From: CAZEDL01 sp964585245
GTDB taxonomy: Bacteria; Patescibacteriota; Patescibacteriia; Magasanikbacterales; GWA2-37-8
NCBI GenBank assembly: GCA_964585245.1
Contig: CAZPCV010000001.1
Location: 1-60,456 of the forward strand
Length of the DNA: 60,456 bases
Reading direction: 5' to 3'
The notes below the pieces were generated by a model. It saw only the letters and a program-made list of their open reading frames with translations. It did not search any database and had not been told where the DNA came from. A program made the position numbers and the translations under genes. Positions 14,922 to 24,620 of this stretch are shown one piece after another (position 1 is the stretch's first letter; every line of letters begins with the position of its first letter).

Positions 14922-16385
14922 TTAATATTCTGGGTTGTTTGCCTGTTTGGTAAAAGCGGATTTAGGCTTTAGTGCTATCGGTGGCGCATCGCCACCATCT
15001 GTGTTCGGCGCTACATAATTGGTATCCAAATTGCGGAATGAGGCCATGGCGTCGTTAAATGCCATTTTTACAAGACCGGTTGGGCCGTTACGATGTTTGG
15101 CGATATGAATTTCGGCTAGATTGCGTTCGTCGGGGGGGATTTCTTCGAGGCGGTAATTGCGGTCCGCGGCTTTGCGATAAATAAATAATACCACGTCCGC
15201 ATCTTGTTCGATAGAGCCGGATTCGCGCAAATGAGATAGTTTTGGAATAGCCGGTTTACTTTGTTCGACAACACGCGACAGCTGAGAGAGTGCAACCACC
15301 GGAATATTGAGTTCACGCGCAATTCCTTTGAGGCCACGGGTAATTTCGGCAATTTCTTGGGTACGATTATCACTTTCGCTATGCGATTCCATGAGCTGCA
15401 AGTAATCGATCACGATCATGCCTAGGCCGTGCTCGGCTTGCAAGCGGCGAGCTTTGGTGCGGATCTGCATGATGTTCACATTTGGCGAATCATCAATAAA
15501 AATAGGGGCTTCGGACAGTGTGCCGATGGCGTGCCCGATGCGGGGGAAATCATCGTCTTCGGGTCGTTCCGACAAGCGGCCGGTACGCATTTTCCACAGG
15601 TCAATATTGGCTTCGGAACAGAGCATGCGATCTACCAGTTGTTCCTTACTCATTTCGAGTGAAAAAAGACCTACCGGTACTTTTTGGCGCGTGGCCATGT
15701 GGCGCACGATATCGAGTACGAACGAGGTTTTACCTACACTAGGGCGGGCGGCTACGATGACTAAATCAGATTTTTGTAAACCAGCCAGTACATTGTCGAG
15801 GCCGGTAAAACCGGTGGGAACGCCCCGCAACTGACCTTTGTTGCGGTGTAATTCGTCGATACGGTCGAAGGCGTCGGCCAATACGCCACGGATGGGGGTA
15901 AAGCCTTGTTTAAAATAAATCTGTGAGACACCAAATAAATGTTGTTGAGCTTGGTCGAGGAGCGATTCAATATCTTCTAATTCCTCTTGGTACGAGAGGC
16001 GGCTAATTTCGTGTGAAGCGACTAATAAGCGGCGGCGGGTGGCTTTGCGGTGTACGATTTGTGCGTAGTGAACTACATTCGAAGCAGTCGGCACCGCATT
16101 TGTCAGTGCGGCTAAATAGGAGCGCCCGCCAATATTCTCGAGCACCTTTTTTTCTTCCAGGCGGTTACTTAGGGTCAAGAGGTCGAGCGGTTCGTTTTTT
16201 TCGTATAATTCAATGATGCCTTCAAAGATGGTTGCATGGGCATCTTTATAGAAATCGCTTGGCGTGACGATATCCGCGATTTTAAGCATTGCTTCCGGAT
16301 CAATTAAAATTGAGCCTAAGAGCGACATTTCAGCTTCTAGGCTTTGGGGAGGGATTTTATCAATGGTGTCGATTGAGCCAGACAT
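14922..16385 (-). CDS. dnaB: Replicative DNA helicase DnaB
   Basis: A 487-residue ring helicase of the replisome. The N-terminal domain starts PPQSLEAEMSLLGSILIDPE. The RecA-like core has Walker A ARPSVGKTSF, then VGLFSLEMSKEQLVDRML, Walker B MIVIDYLQLM and VVALSQLSR with ESGSIEQDADVV near the end. The ATG at 16385 (MSGSIDTIDK) is preferred over an upstream GTG at 16490, because the standard N-terminal domain begins just after it. No intein is present. Confidence 0.97.
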   Translation of the reverse strand: MSGSIDTIDKIPPQSLEAEMSLLGSILIDPEAMLKIADIVTPSDFYKDAHATIFEGIIELYEKNEPLDLLTLSNRLEEKKVLENIGGRSYLAALTNAVPTASNVVHYAQIVHRKATRRRLLVASHEISRLSYQEELEDIESLLDQAQQHLFGVSQIYFKQGFTPIRGVLADAFDRIDELHRNKGQLRGVPTGFTGLDNVLAGLQKSDLVIVAARPSVGKTSFVLDIVRHMATRQKVPVGLFSLEMSKEQLVDRMLCSEANIDLWKMRTGRLSERPEDDDFPRIGHAIGTLSEAPIFIDDSPNVNIMQIRTKARRLQAEHGLGMIVIDYLQLMESHSESDNRTQEIAEITRGLKGIARELNIPVVALSQLSRVVEQSKPAIPKLSHLRESGSIEQDADVVLFIYRKAADRNYRLEEIPPDERNLAEIHIAKHRNGPTGLVKMAFNDAMASFRNLDTNYVAPNTDGGDAPPIALKPKSAFTKQANNPEY

Positions 16386-16558
16386 AGTTTTAGCGCCTTG
16401 TGCATCTATCAATACTAGGGAACTAAGATAGTAGCTTACGAAAGCAGATTCTACAAGCCAGGTGTGTGGAGAAAATGTGGGCAACGGCACCCTTCAAACG
16501 CCAGCTTGTTTTTTGGGCTATAGAATAGTATCCTTTATATAACAAATAAATTTAAAAC

Positions 16559-18769
16559 ATGCGTCAAATTCTCATAAAACAGTTGTTTTTTGTTTTTTTA
16601 GTTAGTATTGGTATATATGCCGATCTGGTGTGGCACCTACCGTCATTTGTTGGGGGTGGTTTATTGGTGTTATTTTTGTGGTTGAACGGCCGACAGGCCA
16701 GCGAAGTGATGGTGCGAATGTTTGGTTTTGAACAAAATTGGATGACACAGATACTTGGAGGTTTTTTGGTGCTTAGCGTGCTCGGATCGGTGGCAGGCAT
16801 AGTGATAGTATTTGGCCGCTTAACTTCTTTCGCGATTGTTACTTCCCTTGTCTTGACCGGATTACTATTTTCTATTTTATACTTTTATAGAGGCAGTTCT
16901 ACCGTTGTAGCTGAAAAAAATCAGGGAGACGATGAAAAATTGCTTGTTTTTTCGCGGATTGAGCGATACAAAATTTTGATAGTAGTGGCGTATGCGATAC
17001 TAATTGTAGTTGGTTTTGTCACTTTGTATGTTTCGCGCAGCCAGGCGACACTGGCTACTCCCTGGCAGACAATCGGTTGGCAGTATTGGGTAATTTTTTT
17101 CTTGGCCACTTTTTTTCTTGGCTTACTGATTTACACCCGATTGTCTCATAGCTTTATTTTGTTGTTGTGTATTATCCATAGTTTGTTGTGGCATAGTTTT
17201 TTGCCGCTCACGCACGATTTGATGTACGGGGCCGATGGCTGGCGCCATATGGGCAACGAGGCAGTGATCATGGCCGAAGAGCCAGTACTAAAAGCCGTAG
17301 TAAACAGTGAGCCGTTGTCGTTCGTGCAAAAACTTGATCCGGGCATATTTTCGTATAGTCAGTTTTGGGCTACGCTTGCCATAGTGGCGCGGTTGGGTCA
17401 CGTACCTTTAATTTTTTTGTATGCCTGGTGGCTGCCACTGGTATCGGCCATACTTATGCCGCTGTTGTTGAATCGGTTGGGCGCCGTACTGGATTTTTCG
17501 CCGCGACACCGTTTGCTTGTAGTATGGCTGGGGTTCTTGCCGTTTGCTTTGTCGAGTGCCGGAGCTTTTACCTTGCCGGTGAACTATGGTTTATTGATTT
17601 TTTTACTGAGCGTGATTCTGATTCTGGAAAGAATTAAAAATCCTCGGCCAGGACAGCGAGGGGTGTTGCTTGCGATGGGGTTACTCATGTTATTTGGGTA
17701 TAGTTTATATTTTATTTTATTTTGGCTGGCCTGGGCGCTCGCATCGGCTATTAGTTGGCGGATGAAAAACCAACATCTACAACATGTTAAAGATGTGGGT
17801 TGTATTGTGGCGGGCGGTTTATTTTTACCGTTTTTAGAAGTGGTAGCCCGTTACAGCCATTTTATATCCGGCGCCCTGATGTTCAAGGGGGTTCGGCAGT
17901 TGATCGGTAATTTTTTATCACTGTATTTGGCATCTGGGCCACGGCCCCATGATATTGCAGCAGGAAATATTATTTTTAATCAGGTGCCGAGTTATGCGTT
18001 TGTCGGTAATTGGCTCATCGTTTCTCGGTGGTGGCTGGTGGCGGTAGTGGTTGGATTTTGGATAACTGTAGCGGCAGGATTGTGGCAGATTTTTAAACAG
18101 CAATCTTTAGTGTTAAAAGTATGGGCAGCACTTAGTGAGTGCCTGTTGCTGGGGTATGTGGTGGGGCGGTACTTGTTGGCGGGAGAACAGGTATTAACGC
18201 GGCGTTTGGACGCTATTTTGGCTGTTTGTTTGGTAGTGCTATTTGCTCTTGGGTGGATAGAAATTACCCGGCAGAAAAGTGATTTTAATTATAAAAAATT
18301 AAGGCAGATTATTTTGATCTTGGTGGTTAGTGCGGCTATCACGGCTTCATATACTTTGGGGCCCGATACTAACACAGCGAGTGTGGATGAGTATACAGCC
18401 ATGCAGGCGGTGTGGGCACAGGATCAGAATGAGTCATGGCATTGCGTAATTGCCGACACGTATCCGCTGCTAGCCCTCGAAGCTATTTCAGCCCGACAGG
18501 TCATCGGCGGAGGGTTCCCGATTAATCAGTATTTTGGCCAAGCCGAATTAACGACCGTGTTGAAACAAATCCAAACAGAGCCCGAAAAAGGCTGGCCACA
18601 GTCGGTGTGGCAGGCGACCGGAGCTGATCATTGTTTTGTCGTAGTATCAAATCCCGCCCAACACGTGCAGGAATTTTTTAAACAAAGCGAAGCGGACGTT
18701 GTTTTTTCGAGAGGTATTAATCCTGCTTTTCCTTCGTTGGTAGTTTGGCGGTATACTAAACCTCAGTAG
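16559..18769 (+). CDS. Large polytopic membrane protein, possible GT-C-type glycosyltransferase
   Basis: A 736-residue protein with many (more than 15) hydrophobic segments and a soluble C-terminal part of about 130 residues. The first large external loop contains HDLMYGADGWRHMG, with acidic and aromatic residues of the sort that GT-C enzymes use near the lipid-phosphate sugar donor. The final segment (ADTYPLLALEAIS, GGGFPINQYF) also recalls GT-C proteins. This is inference; I do not recognise a specific family. It is divergent from dnaB and followed by the HIT gene after 29 bases. Confidence 0.6.
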   Translation: MRQILIKQLFFVFLVSIGIYADLVWHLPSFVGGGLLVLFLWLNGRQASEVMVRMFGFEQNWMTQILGGFLVLSVLGSVAGIVIVFGRLTSFAIVTSLVLTGLLFSILYFYRGSSTVVAEKNQGDDEKLLVFSRIERYKILIVVAYAILIVVGFVTLYVSRSQATLATPWQTIGWQYWVIFFLATFFLGLLIYTRLSHSFILLLCIIHSLLWHSFLPLTHDLMYGADGWRHMGNEAVIMAEEPVLKAVVNSEPLSFVQKLDPGIFSYSQFWATLAIVARLGHVPLIFLYAWWLPLVSAILMPLLLNRLGAVLDFSPRHRLLVVWLGFLPFALSSAGAFTLPVNYGLLIFLLSVILILERIKNPRPGQRGVLLAMGLLMLFGYSLYFILFWLAWALASAISWRMKNQHLQHVKDVGCIVAGGLFLPFLEVVARYSHFISGALMFKGVRQLIGNFLSLYLASGPRPHDIAAGNIIFNQVPSYAFVGNWLIVSRWWLVAVVVGFWITVAAGLWQIFKQQSLVLKVWAALSECLLLGYVVGRYLLAGEQVLTRRLDAILAVCLVVLFALGWIEITRQKSDFNYKKLRQIILILVVSAAITASYTLGPDTNTASVDEYTAMQAVWAQDQNESWHCVIADTYPLLALEAISARQVIGGGFPINQYFGQAELTTVLKQIQTEPEKGWPQSVWQATGADHCFVVVSNPAQHVQEFFKQSEADVVFSRGINPAFPSLVVWRYTKPQ

Positions 18770-18798
18770 TCAAGGCGGTTAGAAATTAATATTTTTTT

Positions 18799-19203
18799 AT
18801 GAACTGTATTTTTTGTAAAATTATCAATAAAGAAATTCCTAATTATACAGTGTATGAAGACGATGCGGTCTTGGCTTTTCTAGATATTTTCCCCTGCAGT
18901 AAAGGGCATACAGTAGTAATTCCCAAGCAACACCACGAAACCCTGTCGGAAATGAGTGCGGAAACGTTTCAACAGCTGATGGCAGGGCTACACATGGCCA
19001 TGGGGCGCGTGCAGGAGCGCCTAAAACCAGACGGGATGAGTATTGGTATTAATAATGGCAAAGCGGCGGGGCAGGCCGTGCCGCATGTGCACTGGCATAT
19101 AATCCCGCGTTACGATGGCGATGGGGGTGGGTCGATGCATTCTATTGTTAAAAATAGCGCAGCTAAAGAAGGAGTAAAAGAGATTGCGCATTTGTTCGAT
19201 TAA
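18799..19203 (+). CDS. HIT family nucleotide-binding hydrolase
   Basis: A 134-residue histidine-triad protein. CIFCKIINKEIP at the start with a CxxC pair, EDDAVLAFLDIFP, and the active-site motif HVHWHIIPR near residue 96 are all present. Members hydrolyse purine nucleoside phosphoramidates or related nucleotides; the substrate here is unknown. Normal length. Confidence 0.95.
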   Translation: MNCIFCKIINKEIPNYTVYEDDAVLAFLDIFPCSKGHTVVIPKQHHETLSEMSAETFQQLMAGLHMAMGRVQERLKPDGMSIGINNGKAAGQAVPHVHWHIIPRYDGDGGGSMHSIVKNSAAKEGVKEIAHLFD

Positions 19204-19226
19204 GTAGCTTCAGAATTGAAGGGTGT

Positions 19227-20126
19227 ATGTTTAAAAAAATTGTTAGTTTTTGTGAAATAACCCTTTTTTCTAGTGTTTTAGCTGCTGTTTTGCTTGCTAA
19301 TGTAGTGGTGCCATTAGCCATCTTGTTTGTTCCAGGGTTTGGGCATTTCAAAAATTGTCTGGCTCCACGCCCAAGACATTTTTGTTATGAAATTGATAGT
19401 ACCGTTTATCGGTTATTAATAGATAAAGTTGGTTACGCATTGCTTTTCTTAACCATCTTCTCACTTGTGGTAGTGATTATATCTCGCCCGCCTTGGCGAC
19501 AAGCGAGTTTTCCTCCGCTCTCTTTTTCTAAACAAAAAATTGCGAATAGTTTTAAAAAATACGGAGTTAAAGGGGTAAAAAGAGGAGTGTTTTTTTTGGG
19601 CATGCTTATTGTTTTAAGCATTCCTTTGACCTTAGATTTTATTTTTAAAAATGTTGTACCGCAAGTCCAGGTTAGTCGCGAGCCAAACGCTGTTAAAAAT
19701 TTTAGCGAAACACTGGCGCCGGTTTCTCGATATTATTTGGTAGCGCGAGTTATTGATGGTGATACGTTTGAGCTCGACAATGGCGAAAAGGTGCGGTTAA
19801 TTGGAGTTGATGCGCCAGAAAGCGTTGACCCTAGGCGAACGATAGAATGTTTTGGCACAGAAGCTTCGCAACATTTAGCTACTTTATTGACAGGAAAAAA
19901 CGTTCGTCTGGAAAAAGACGTATCAGAAACAGATCGGTATAATCGACTTTTGCGGTATGTTTATTTGGAGGATGGGACTTTTGTAAATTTGTCGATTGTA
20001 CAATCTGGTTATGCGGTAGCCGCCACCTATCCACCTGATATAAAATATAGTTCTCGATTTGTTGAGGCTGAGCAGCATGCCAGAATAAACAAAAACGGCT
20101 TGTGGGCAAAGTGTAAACAATCATGA
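19227..20126 (+). CDS. Membrane-anchored staphylococcal-nuclease-domain protein
   Basis: A 299-residue protein with three hydrophobic segments in the first 140 residues, then an SNase (thermonuclease) domain from about residue 170. Motifs are VIDGDTFELDNGEKVRLIGVDAPES with the Ca-binding aspartates, an Arg in VRLIG, and DRYNRLLRYVY. These match the active-site layout. The nuclease domain is probably outside the membrane and could degrade external DNA, which would fit nucleotide scavenging in a reduced cell; that role is inference. Confidence 0.9.
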   Translation: MFKKIVSFCEITLFSSVLAAVLLANVVVPLAILFVPGFGHFKNCLAPRPRHFCYEIDSTVYRLLIDKVGYALLFLTIFSLVVVIISRPPWRQASFPPLSFSKQKIANSFKKYGVKGVKRGVFFLGMLIVLSIPLTLDFIFKNVVPQVQVSREPNAVKNFSETLAPVSRYYLVARVIDGDTFELDNGEKVRLIGVDAPESVDPRRTIECFGTEASQHLATLLTGKNVRLEKDVSETDRYNRLLRYVYLEDGTFVNLSIVQSGYAVAATYPPDIKYSSRFVEAEQHARINKNGLWAKCKQS

Positions 20127-20211
20127 TAATCTAATCTTTATTATCTAAAATTCGCGATTTTACCTTGAGGTTAGTATTCTAAATTCTATTTTCAAAAAAA
20201 TACATTATAAT

Positions 20212-20922
20212 ATGTCTACGCTTATTTTTGATATTGAAACGGTCGGTGAGGACTATGCTGCGCTTGATGAAACCACTCAGCATCTATTGACCCACTGGCT
20301 TGATAAAAGTTCCAAAAGCGATGAAGAGTATGAAAATGGTCTCGAAGATATCAAAAATGGCTTGGGGTTTTCTCCGCTCACCGGTCAAATTGTCGCGATC
20401 GGTGTGCTTGATTCGGAACGTAATAAAGGCGTAGTCTATTATCAGGATCCAGGCAAAATACAGCCTGAATTTGAAGAAGAGGGAATAGTGTTCAAACAGC
20501 GTACCGAAAAAGAAATGTTGGAGCAGTTTTGGCAAGGAGCACTCCAGTACGATGATTTTGTTACGTTTAACGGCCGTGGATTCGATGCGCCCTTCCTTAT
20601 GATCCGCTCCGCCATTCACAAGATTAAACCGACCAAAAATTTATTATCCAATCGGTATTTGGGATTACAGCGCGGTTGTCGGCATATTGATTTGTGCGAT
20701 CAACTCAGTTTTTATGGGGCGGTCTTTAAACGCAGCAGTTTACATCTTGCCAGTCGAGCGTTTGGTATTGCCAGTCCAAAATCTGGCGGGGTAACGGGGG
20801 ATGACGTGGCGGGTTTGTTTAAAGCTGGCAGAGGCTTGGATATCGCGAAATATAACGTGGGGGATCTACGAGCAACAAATGAACTTTATCAGTATTGGCA
20901 GAAATATTTGAATATTAATTAG
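20212..20922 (+). CDS. PolB-like 3'-5' exonuclease domain protein
   Basis: A 236-residue DnaQ/RNase H-fold exonuclease. ExoI motif LIFDIETVGED at residues 4-14, ExoII region VTFNGRGFDAPFLMIR, and the ExoIII region YNVGDLRATNELYQYW near the C-terminus with the conserved Asp. This resembles stand-alone predicted 3'-5' exonucleases related to the DNA polymerase B proofreading domain. It precedes the HerA/TraG-like ATPase by 43 bases, but that gene has its own promoter. Confidence 0.85.
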   Translation: MSTLIFDIETVGEDYAALDETTQHLLTHWLDKSSKSDEEYENGLEDIKNGLGFSPLTGQIVAIGVLDSERNKGVVYYQDPGKIQPEFEEEGIVFKQRTEKEMLEQFWQGALQYDDFVTFNGRGFDAPFLMIRSAIHKIKPTKNLLSNRYLGLQRGCRHIDLCDQLSFYGAVFKRSSLHLASRAFGIASPKSGGVTGDDVAGLFKAGRGLDIAKYNVGDLRATNELYQYWQKYLNIN

Positions 20923-20927
20923 GGTGA

Positions 20928-20956
20928 TTGTATTTTGTCTGTAATTAGCCTATACT
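20928..20956 (+). promoter_or_regulatory. Promoter of the HerA/TraG-like ATPase gene
   Basis: TTGTAT at 20928-20933, 17-base spacer, TATACT at 20951-20956, 9 bases before the ATG at 20966. The leader would be only a few bases long. Confidence 0.55.
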
Positions 20957-20965
20957 AAGTGGTAT

Positions 20966-23251
20966 ATGAGCGAAGCCGGAGACCAGAAACCACTAATGAT
21001 CGGCGGAATTAAAGTTGATCCTAATATCAACTTTTTTGGCTTGACTAATTATCGTAATCAAAACCGTCGTTTTGGCATTAAAACCGATGATCGCCGGCGC
21101 CACATGTATATTGTCGGTAAAACAGGTATGGGCAAAACGACCATTCTCGAAAACATGGTCCTGAATGATATTTATGGTGGTCACGGGGTAGGGCTGGTTG
21201 ACCCGCATGGTGATTTTGCCGAAAAAGTGATTGATTTTATCCCGGCACACCGCATTAATGATGTGGTGTATTTTAATCCGTCGGATATCGATTATCCGAT
21301 TGGATTTAATATTCTTGAAACTGTTAACCCCGAACAGAAGCATTTGGTAGCATCGGGCCTCATGGGCGTGTTCAAGAAGATCTGGCCGGATGTCTGGAGC
21401 GCCCGCATGGAATATATTTTGAATAATACTATTTTAGCGTTGCTTGATTTCCCGGGCACCACTCTACTCGGTATCAACCGCATGTTGGCCGACGAAGAAT
21501 ATCGTAAGCGAGTGGTTGCTAACACTAAAGACCCGGTTATTAAAGCGTACTGGCAAACGGAATTTGCCAATTATACCGAAAAGTTTCGTAGTGAAGCCGT
21601 GTCGCCGATTCAAAATAAAATCGGACAATTTTTGTCGGCTTCGGTAATCCGAAATATTGTGGCACAGGTAAAATCGCGTATTAATATTCGAGAGATAATG
21701 GATACCAAAAAAATTCTGATCATGAACTTGTCAAAAGGGCGCATTGGCGAAGATAATTCCCGTTTGTTGGGGGGTATGCTCATTACCCGTATTCAGCTGG
21801 CCGCTATGGAGCGCGTTGATATTCCCGAAAAAGAGCGCAAAGATTTCTTTTTGTATGTGGATGAGTTCCAAAATTTCGCTACCGAGAGTTTTGCTAATAT
21901 TTTGTCCGAGGCTCGTAAATATCGTTTGGATCTGATCATGGCGCATCAATATATGGAGCAGCTGGATGAAATGGTATTGGCTGCCGTTATCGGTAACGTA
22001 GGTACTATGGTGACGTTTCGCGTAGGATCAAGCGACGCCGAAATTTTGGCTAAAGAATTCGCTCCGACTTTTGTCGAAGAAGATTTGGTTAATTTACCCA
22101 AGTATCATACCTATTTAAAACTCATGATCGATGGGGTAGCTTCGCGTCCGTTCAGCGCATTGACCTTGCCGCCGATCGGTAGCTCTACCGCCAGTACCGA
22201 AAAAGTGGTTCGGGTTTCACGCGAACGCTATGCCGTGAATCGGGACAAAATTGAAGATAAAATCGCGCGCTGGAGCGGAATGGTGGTGATGAGCGACGAA
22301 GAAGCGCGGGCTCTAGAAATGGATGAAGACGAAGTGACCTTCAAAGACCCAAACAAGCCCGCTAGTGGGGCGAAGCCAGTCGCTGACAGTAAGCCTGGGG
22401 TACCTGCTCCGGCTCCTACGCTTGTATCGCTTCAAAGAACTACCCGCCCCAGTGCGCCCGCTCCCACTCCGGCTCGGTCTATGCCTGCTACTCCATCTGC
22501 CCCGAATATGAATAGAGCTGTTCCGCCTATGAGCATAGAAAAAAATCAATATCCACAACCGGCTCGTTCTGCGCCGACTACTATTCAGCGGACAGCTTTG
22601 TCTAACAATCGTCCTGCAGAAAGTCGTCCGGTTACCCATAGTTCACAAAATCAGCGCAGTGGCGCGCAGTCGGGGAATAAAAGTGCTGCTCTAGCAACTA
22701 ACAGTCTTAGTCAGAATTCAAATCAGAACTCAAACCAGCGCAATCGCAATAAAAAGAAAAATCGTCCCGCTACTCCATCTCAAGCTGCTTCGGTACAACT
22801 AGTTGATGTGGAACAAAAGGGAATTTCTTTGTCCGCCATATTACCCAAAGCCCCGGTATCTCAACCTTCTTTACCCCAAACTCCCAAGACTACCGAGCAG
22901 ATACTGCCGGCCAATTCTACCAAAGAAGAGTCTCAGGATGTGGTCAGAGAGCCTCCGGCATTGGATATCTTTACTCCTACCGAGACTGCACAGAGCCCGC
23001 GTGTAGAAGAGAGCGCTTCTCAATCGCTTAAACCCGCGGTGATGGCAGAGCCGATAATAACTCCAGCAGCAGTACCTGTTCCACAGAAACCGATTTTAAC
23101 ACCATCTTCAAATCCACTCGTCGATCGTCCGCAGCCTGTCCCGACAGGCACTGGAGTGGTGCAGGGTAGTCCTCCCACTTCACCCCCTACGCCTCCGACA
23201 GTGCTGAAACAAGGTACGATTGTGACGTTCGATGATACTATTCTTGATTAA
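20966..23251 (+). CDS. HerA/TraG-like DNA-translocating ATPase with proline-rich tail
   Basis: A 761-residue protein. Walker A GKTGMGKT at residues 51-58, GLVDPHGDFAEKV shortly after, and a Walker B-like FFLYVDEFQNF followed by SEARKYRLDLIMAHQY, as in TraD/TraG/VirD4-type coupling ATPases (type IV secretion DNA-binding domain). From about residue 450 to the end the sequence is low-complexity, rich in Pro, Ser, Ala, Gln and Asn. No relaxase or other type IV gene is nearby. A role in DNA uptake, export or type IV pilus-like machinery is possible but is inference. Confidence 0.85.
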   Translation: MSEAGDQKPLMIGGIKVDPNINFFGLTNYRNQNRRFGIKTDDRRRHMYIVGKTGMGKTTILENMVLNDIYGGHGVGLVDPHGDFAEKVIDFIPAHRINDVVYFNPSDIDYPIGFNILETVNPEQKHLVASGLMGVFKKIWPDVWSARMEYILNNTILALLDFPGTTLLGINRMLADEEYRKRVVANTKDPVIKAYWQTEFANYTEKFRSEAVSPIQNKIGQFLSASVIRNIVAQVKSRINIREIMDTKKILIMNLSKGRIGEDNSRLLGGMLITRIQLAAMERVDIPEKERKDFFLYVDEFQNFATESFANILSEARKYRLDLIMAHQYMEQLDEMVLAAVIGNVGTMVTFRVGSSDAEILAKEFAPTFVEEDLVNLPKYHTYLKLMIDGVASRPFSALTLPPIGSSTASTEKVVRVSRERYAVNRDKIEDKIARWSGMVVMSDEEARALEMDEDEVTFKDPNKPASGAKPVADSKPGVPAPAPTLVSLQRTTRPSAPAPTPARSMPATPSAPNMNRAVPPMSIEKNQYPQPARSAPTTIQRTALSNNRPAESRPVTHSSQNQRSGAQSGNKSAALATNSLSQNSNQNSNQRNRNKKKNRPATPSQAASVQLVDVEQKGISLSAILPKAPVSQPSLPQTPKTTEQILPANSTKEESQDVVREPPALDIFTPTETAQSPRVEESASQSLKPAVMAEPIITPAAVPVPQKPILTPSSNPLVDRPQPVPTGTGVVQGSPPTSPPTPPTVLKQGTIVTFDDTILD

Positions 23252-23274
23252 TTACCTTTAGATTTTTGATTGGT

Positions 23275-24510
23275 ATGCGCTATTCCGCTTTATTTGGTAA
23301 AACTAGTAAAACCGTGGCTGCCGATGCAGACAGCCGTAATGCCCAATTATTGACCCAGGGAGGATTTATCAGCAAACAAATGGCCGGTGTCTACAACTAT
23401 TTGCCGCTCGGCCTAAGAGTGCTTAGTAAAATTCAGAATATTATTCGAGAAGAATTAAATCGGATTGGGGCGCAGGAAATTCTAATGCCGGCACTGACTC
23501 AGACCGACAGTTACGTGAAAACCGGACGCGATGCGATGGATGTTTTGTTTCATACTCTAGGGGCAGGCGAAACCAAAATGGTGCTCAATCCCACTCATGA
23601 AGAAATTGTGACGCCGCTCGTACAGAAATACGTTTTTTCGTATCATGATTTGCCGCTCGCCGTTTATCAGATTCAAAATAAATTCCGTAACGAACCGCGG
23701 GCTAAGTCGGGATTGTTGCGCGGGCGCGAATTTAACATGAAAGATTTATATTCGTTTCATACCTCTGTGGCTGATCTCGAAGCGTATTATGAAAAGGTCC
23801 AGGGCGCGTATCAGGCGATTTATACCCGCCTCGGTTTGGGCGAGCGGACGGTATTGACGTACGCATCCGGTGGTGAATTTAGCCGATATTCCCATGAGTT
23901 TCAGACTATTTCCGAGATCGGTGAAGATACGATTTTTTTATGTGAAAAATGTCGAATCGCCGTCAATCGCGAAATTATCGATGAACACAATTATTGTCCA
24001 CAGTGCAATAATGTTGATTTGGTTGAGAAAAGGGCGATTGAGGTGGGTAATATCTTCAAATTACATCAGCGTTTTTCCAGCGCGTTTGAATTCAGTTTTG
24101 CCGATGCCGAAGACAAAAAACAGCTGGTGGAAATGGGTTGTTATGGTATTGGACCATCACGTATCCTCGGAACCATCGTAGAATTATGCAATGATGAGAA
24201 GGGGATTGTCTGGCCACGCTCGGTCGCTCCTTACCAGGTGCACTTAGTGGTCCTGGGGGTAGATGGCGAAGTTCTCGCAGCTGCGGAAAAATTGTATGCG
24301 GAACTAATCGAGCGCAAAATTGAAGTACTGTACGATGATCGGCTCGATGTTTCGGCTGGGACTAAATTTGCTGATGCGGATTTGATCGGAATTCCGGCAC
24401 GGTTGGTTGTTTCCAAGAAAACGCTGGCAAAGCAGGCCGTAGAAATGAAATTGCGTAATGAGTCCGAGGCCAAATTGGTTCCGTTTGCTGACGTCATTTC
24501 GGTACTATAG
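23275..24510 (+). CDS. proS: Prolyl-tRNA synthetase, short form without editing domain
   Basis: A 411-residue class II synthetase that charges tRNA-Pro. Motif 1 GLRVLSKIQNIIREE, motif 2 FRNEPRAKSGLLRGREFNMKD, and motif 3 GIGPSRILGTIVE are all visible, then an anticodon-binding domain (VAPYQVHLVVLG). The large insertion editing domain of typical bacterial ProRS, which sits between motifs 2 and 3, is absent; a small Cys-rich region (CEKCRIAV, CPQCNN) is present instead. A TTG at 23266 could also start the frame, but ATG 23275 is favoured. A terminator follows. Confidence 0.95.
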   Translation: MRYSALFGKTSKTVAADADSRNAQLLTQGGFISKQMAGVYNYLPLGLRVLSKIQNIIREELNRIGAQEILMPALTQTDSYVKTGRDAMDVLFHTLGAGETKMVLNPTHEEIVTPLVQKYVFSYHDLPLAVYQIQNKFRNEPRAKSGLLRGREFNMKDLYSFHTSVADLEAYYEKVQGAYQAIYTRLGLGERTVLTYASGGEFSRYSHEFQTISEIGEDTIFLCEKCRIAVNREIIDEHNYCPQCNNVDLVEKRAIEVGNIFKLHQRFSSAFEFSFADAEDKKQLVEMGCYGIGPSRILGTIVELCNDEKGIVWPRSVAPYQVHLVVLGVDGEVLAAAEKLYAELIERKIEVLYDDRLDVSAGTKFADADLIGIPARLVVSKKTLAKQAVEMKLRNESEAKLVPFADVISVL

Positions 24511-24533
24511 TCTTTTAGACTAACTGCTAACTT

Positions 24534-24557
24534 CCCCTCTATGACAGAGGGGATTTT
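24534..24557 (+). terminator. proS terminator
   Basis: Stem cccctct/agagggg (24534-24540, 24546-24552) with a 5-base loop, then a short run attttaa. 24 bases after the proS stop. Confidence 0.75.
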
Positions 24558-24620
24558 AATTATCTACAATCGGTGCAAGAATTGTTTTTTTCTCTAATTC
24601 CAGCTACACTATATAGCATT

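Noticed and set aside
20205..20210. TATAAT directly before the exonuclease ATG as a promoter
   Set aside because: It abuts the start codon, so the transcript would begin inside the gene; no -35 match at proper spacing.
22313..22639. Minus-strand arginine-rich 108-codon frame
   Set aside because: It is the antisense of the proline-rich tail of the HerA/TraG-like gene; composition follows from that.
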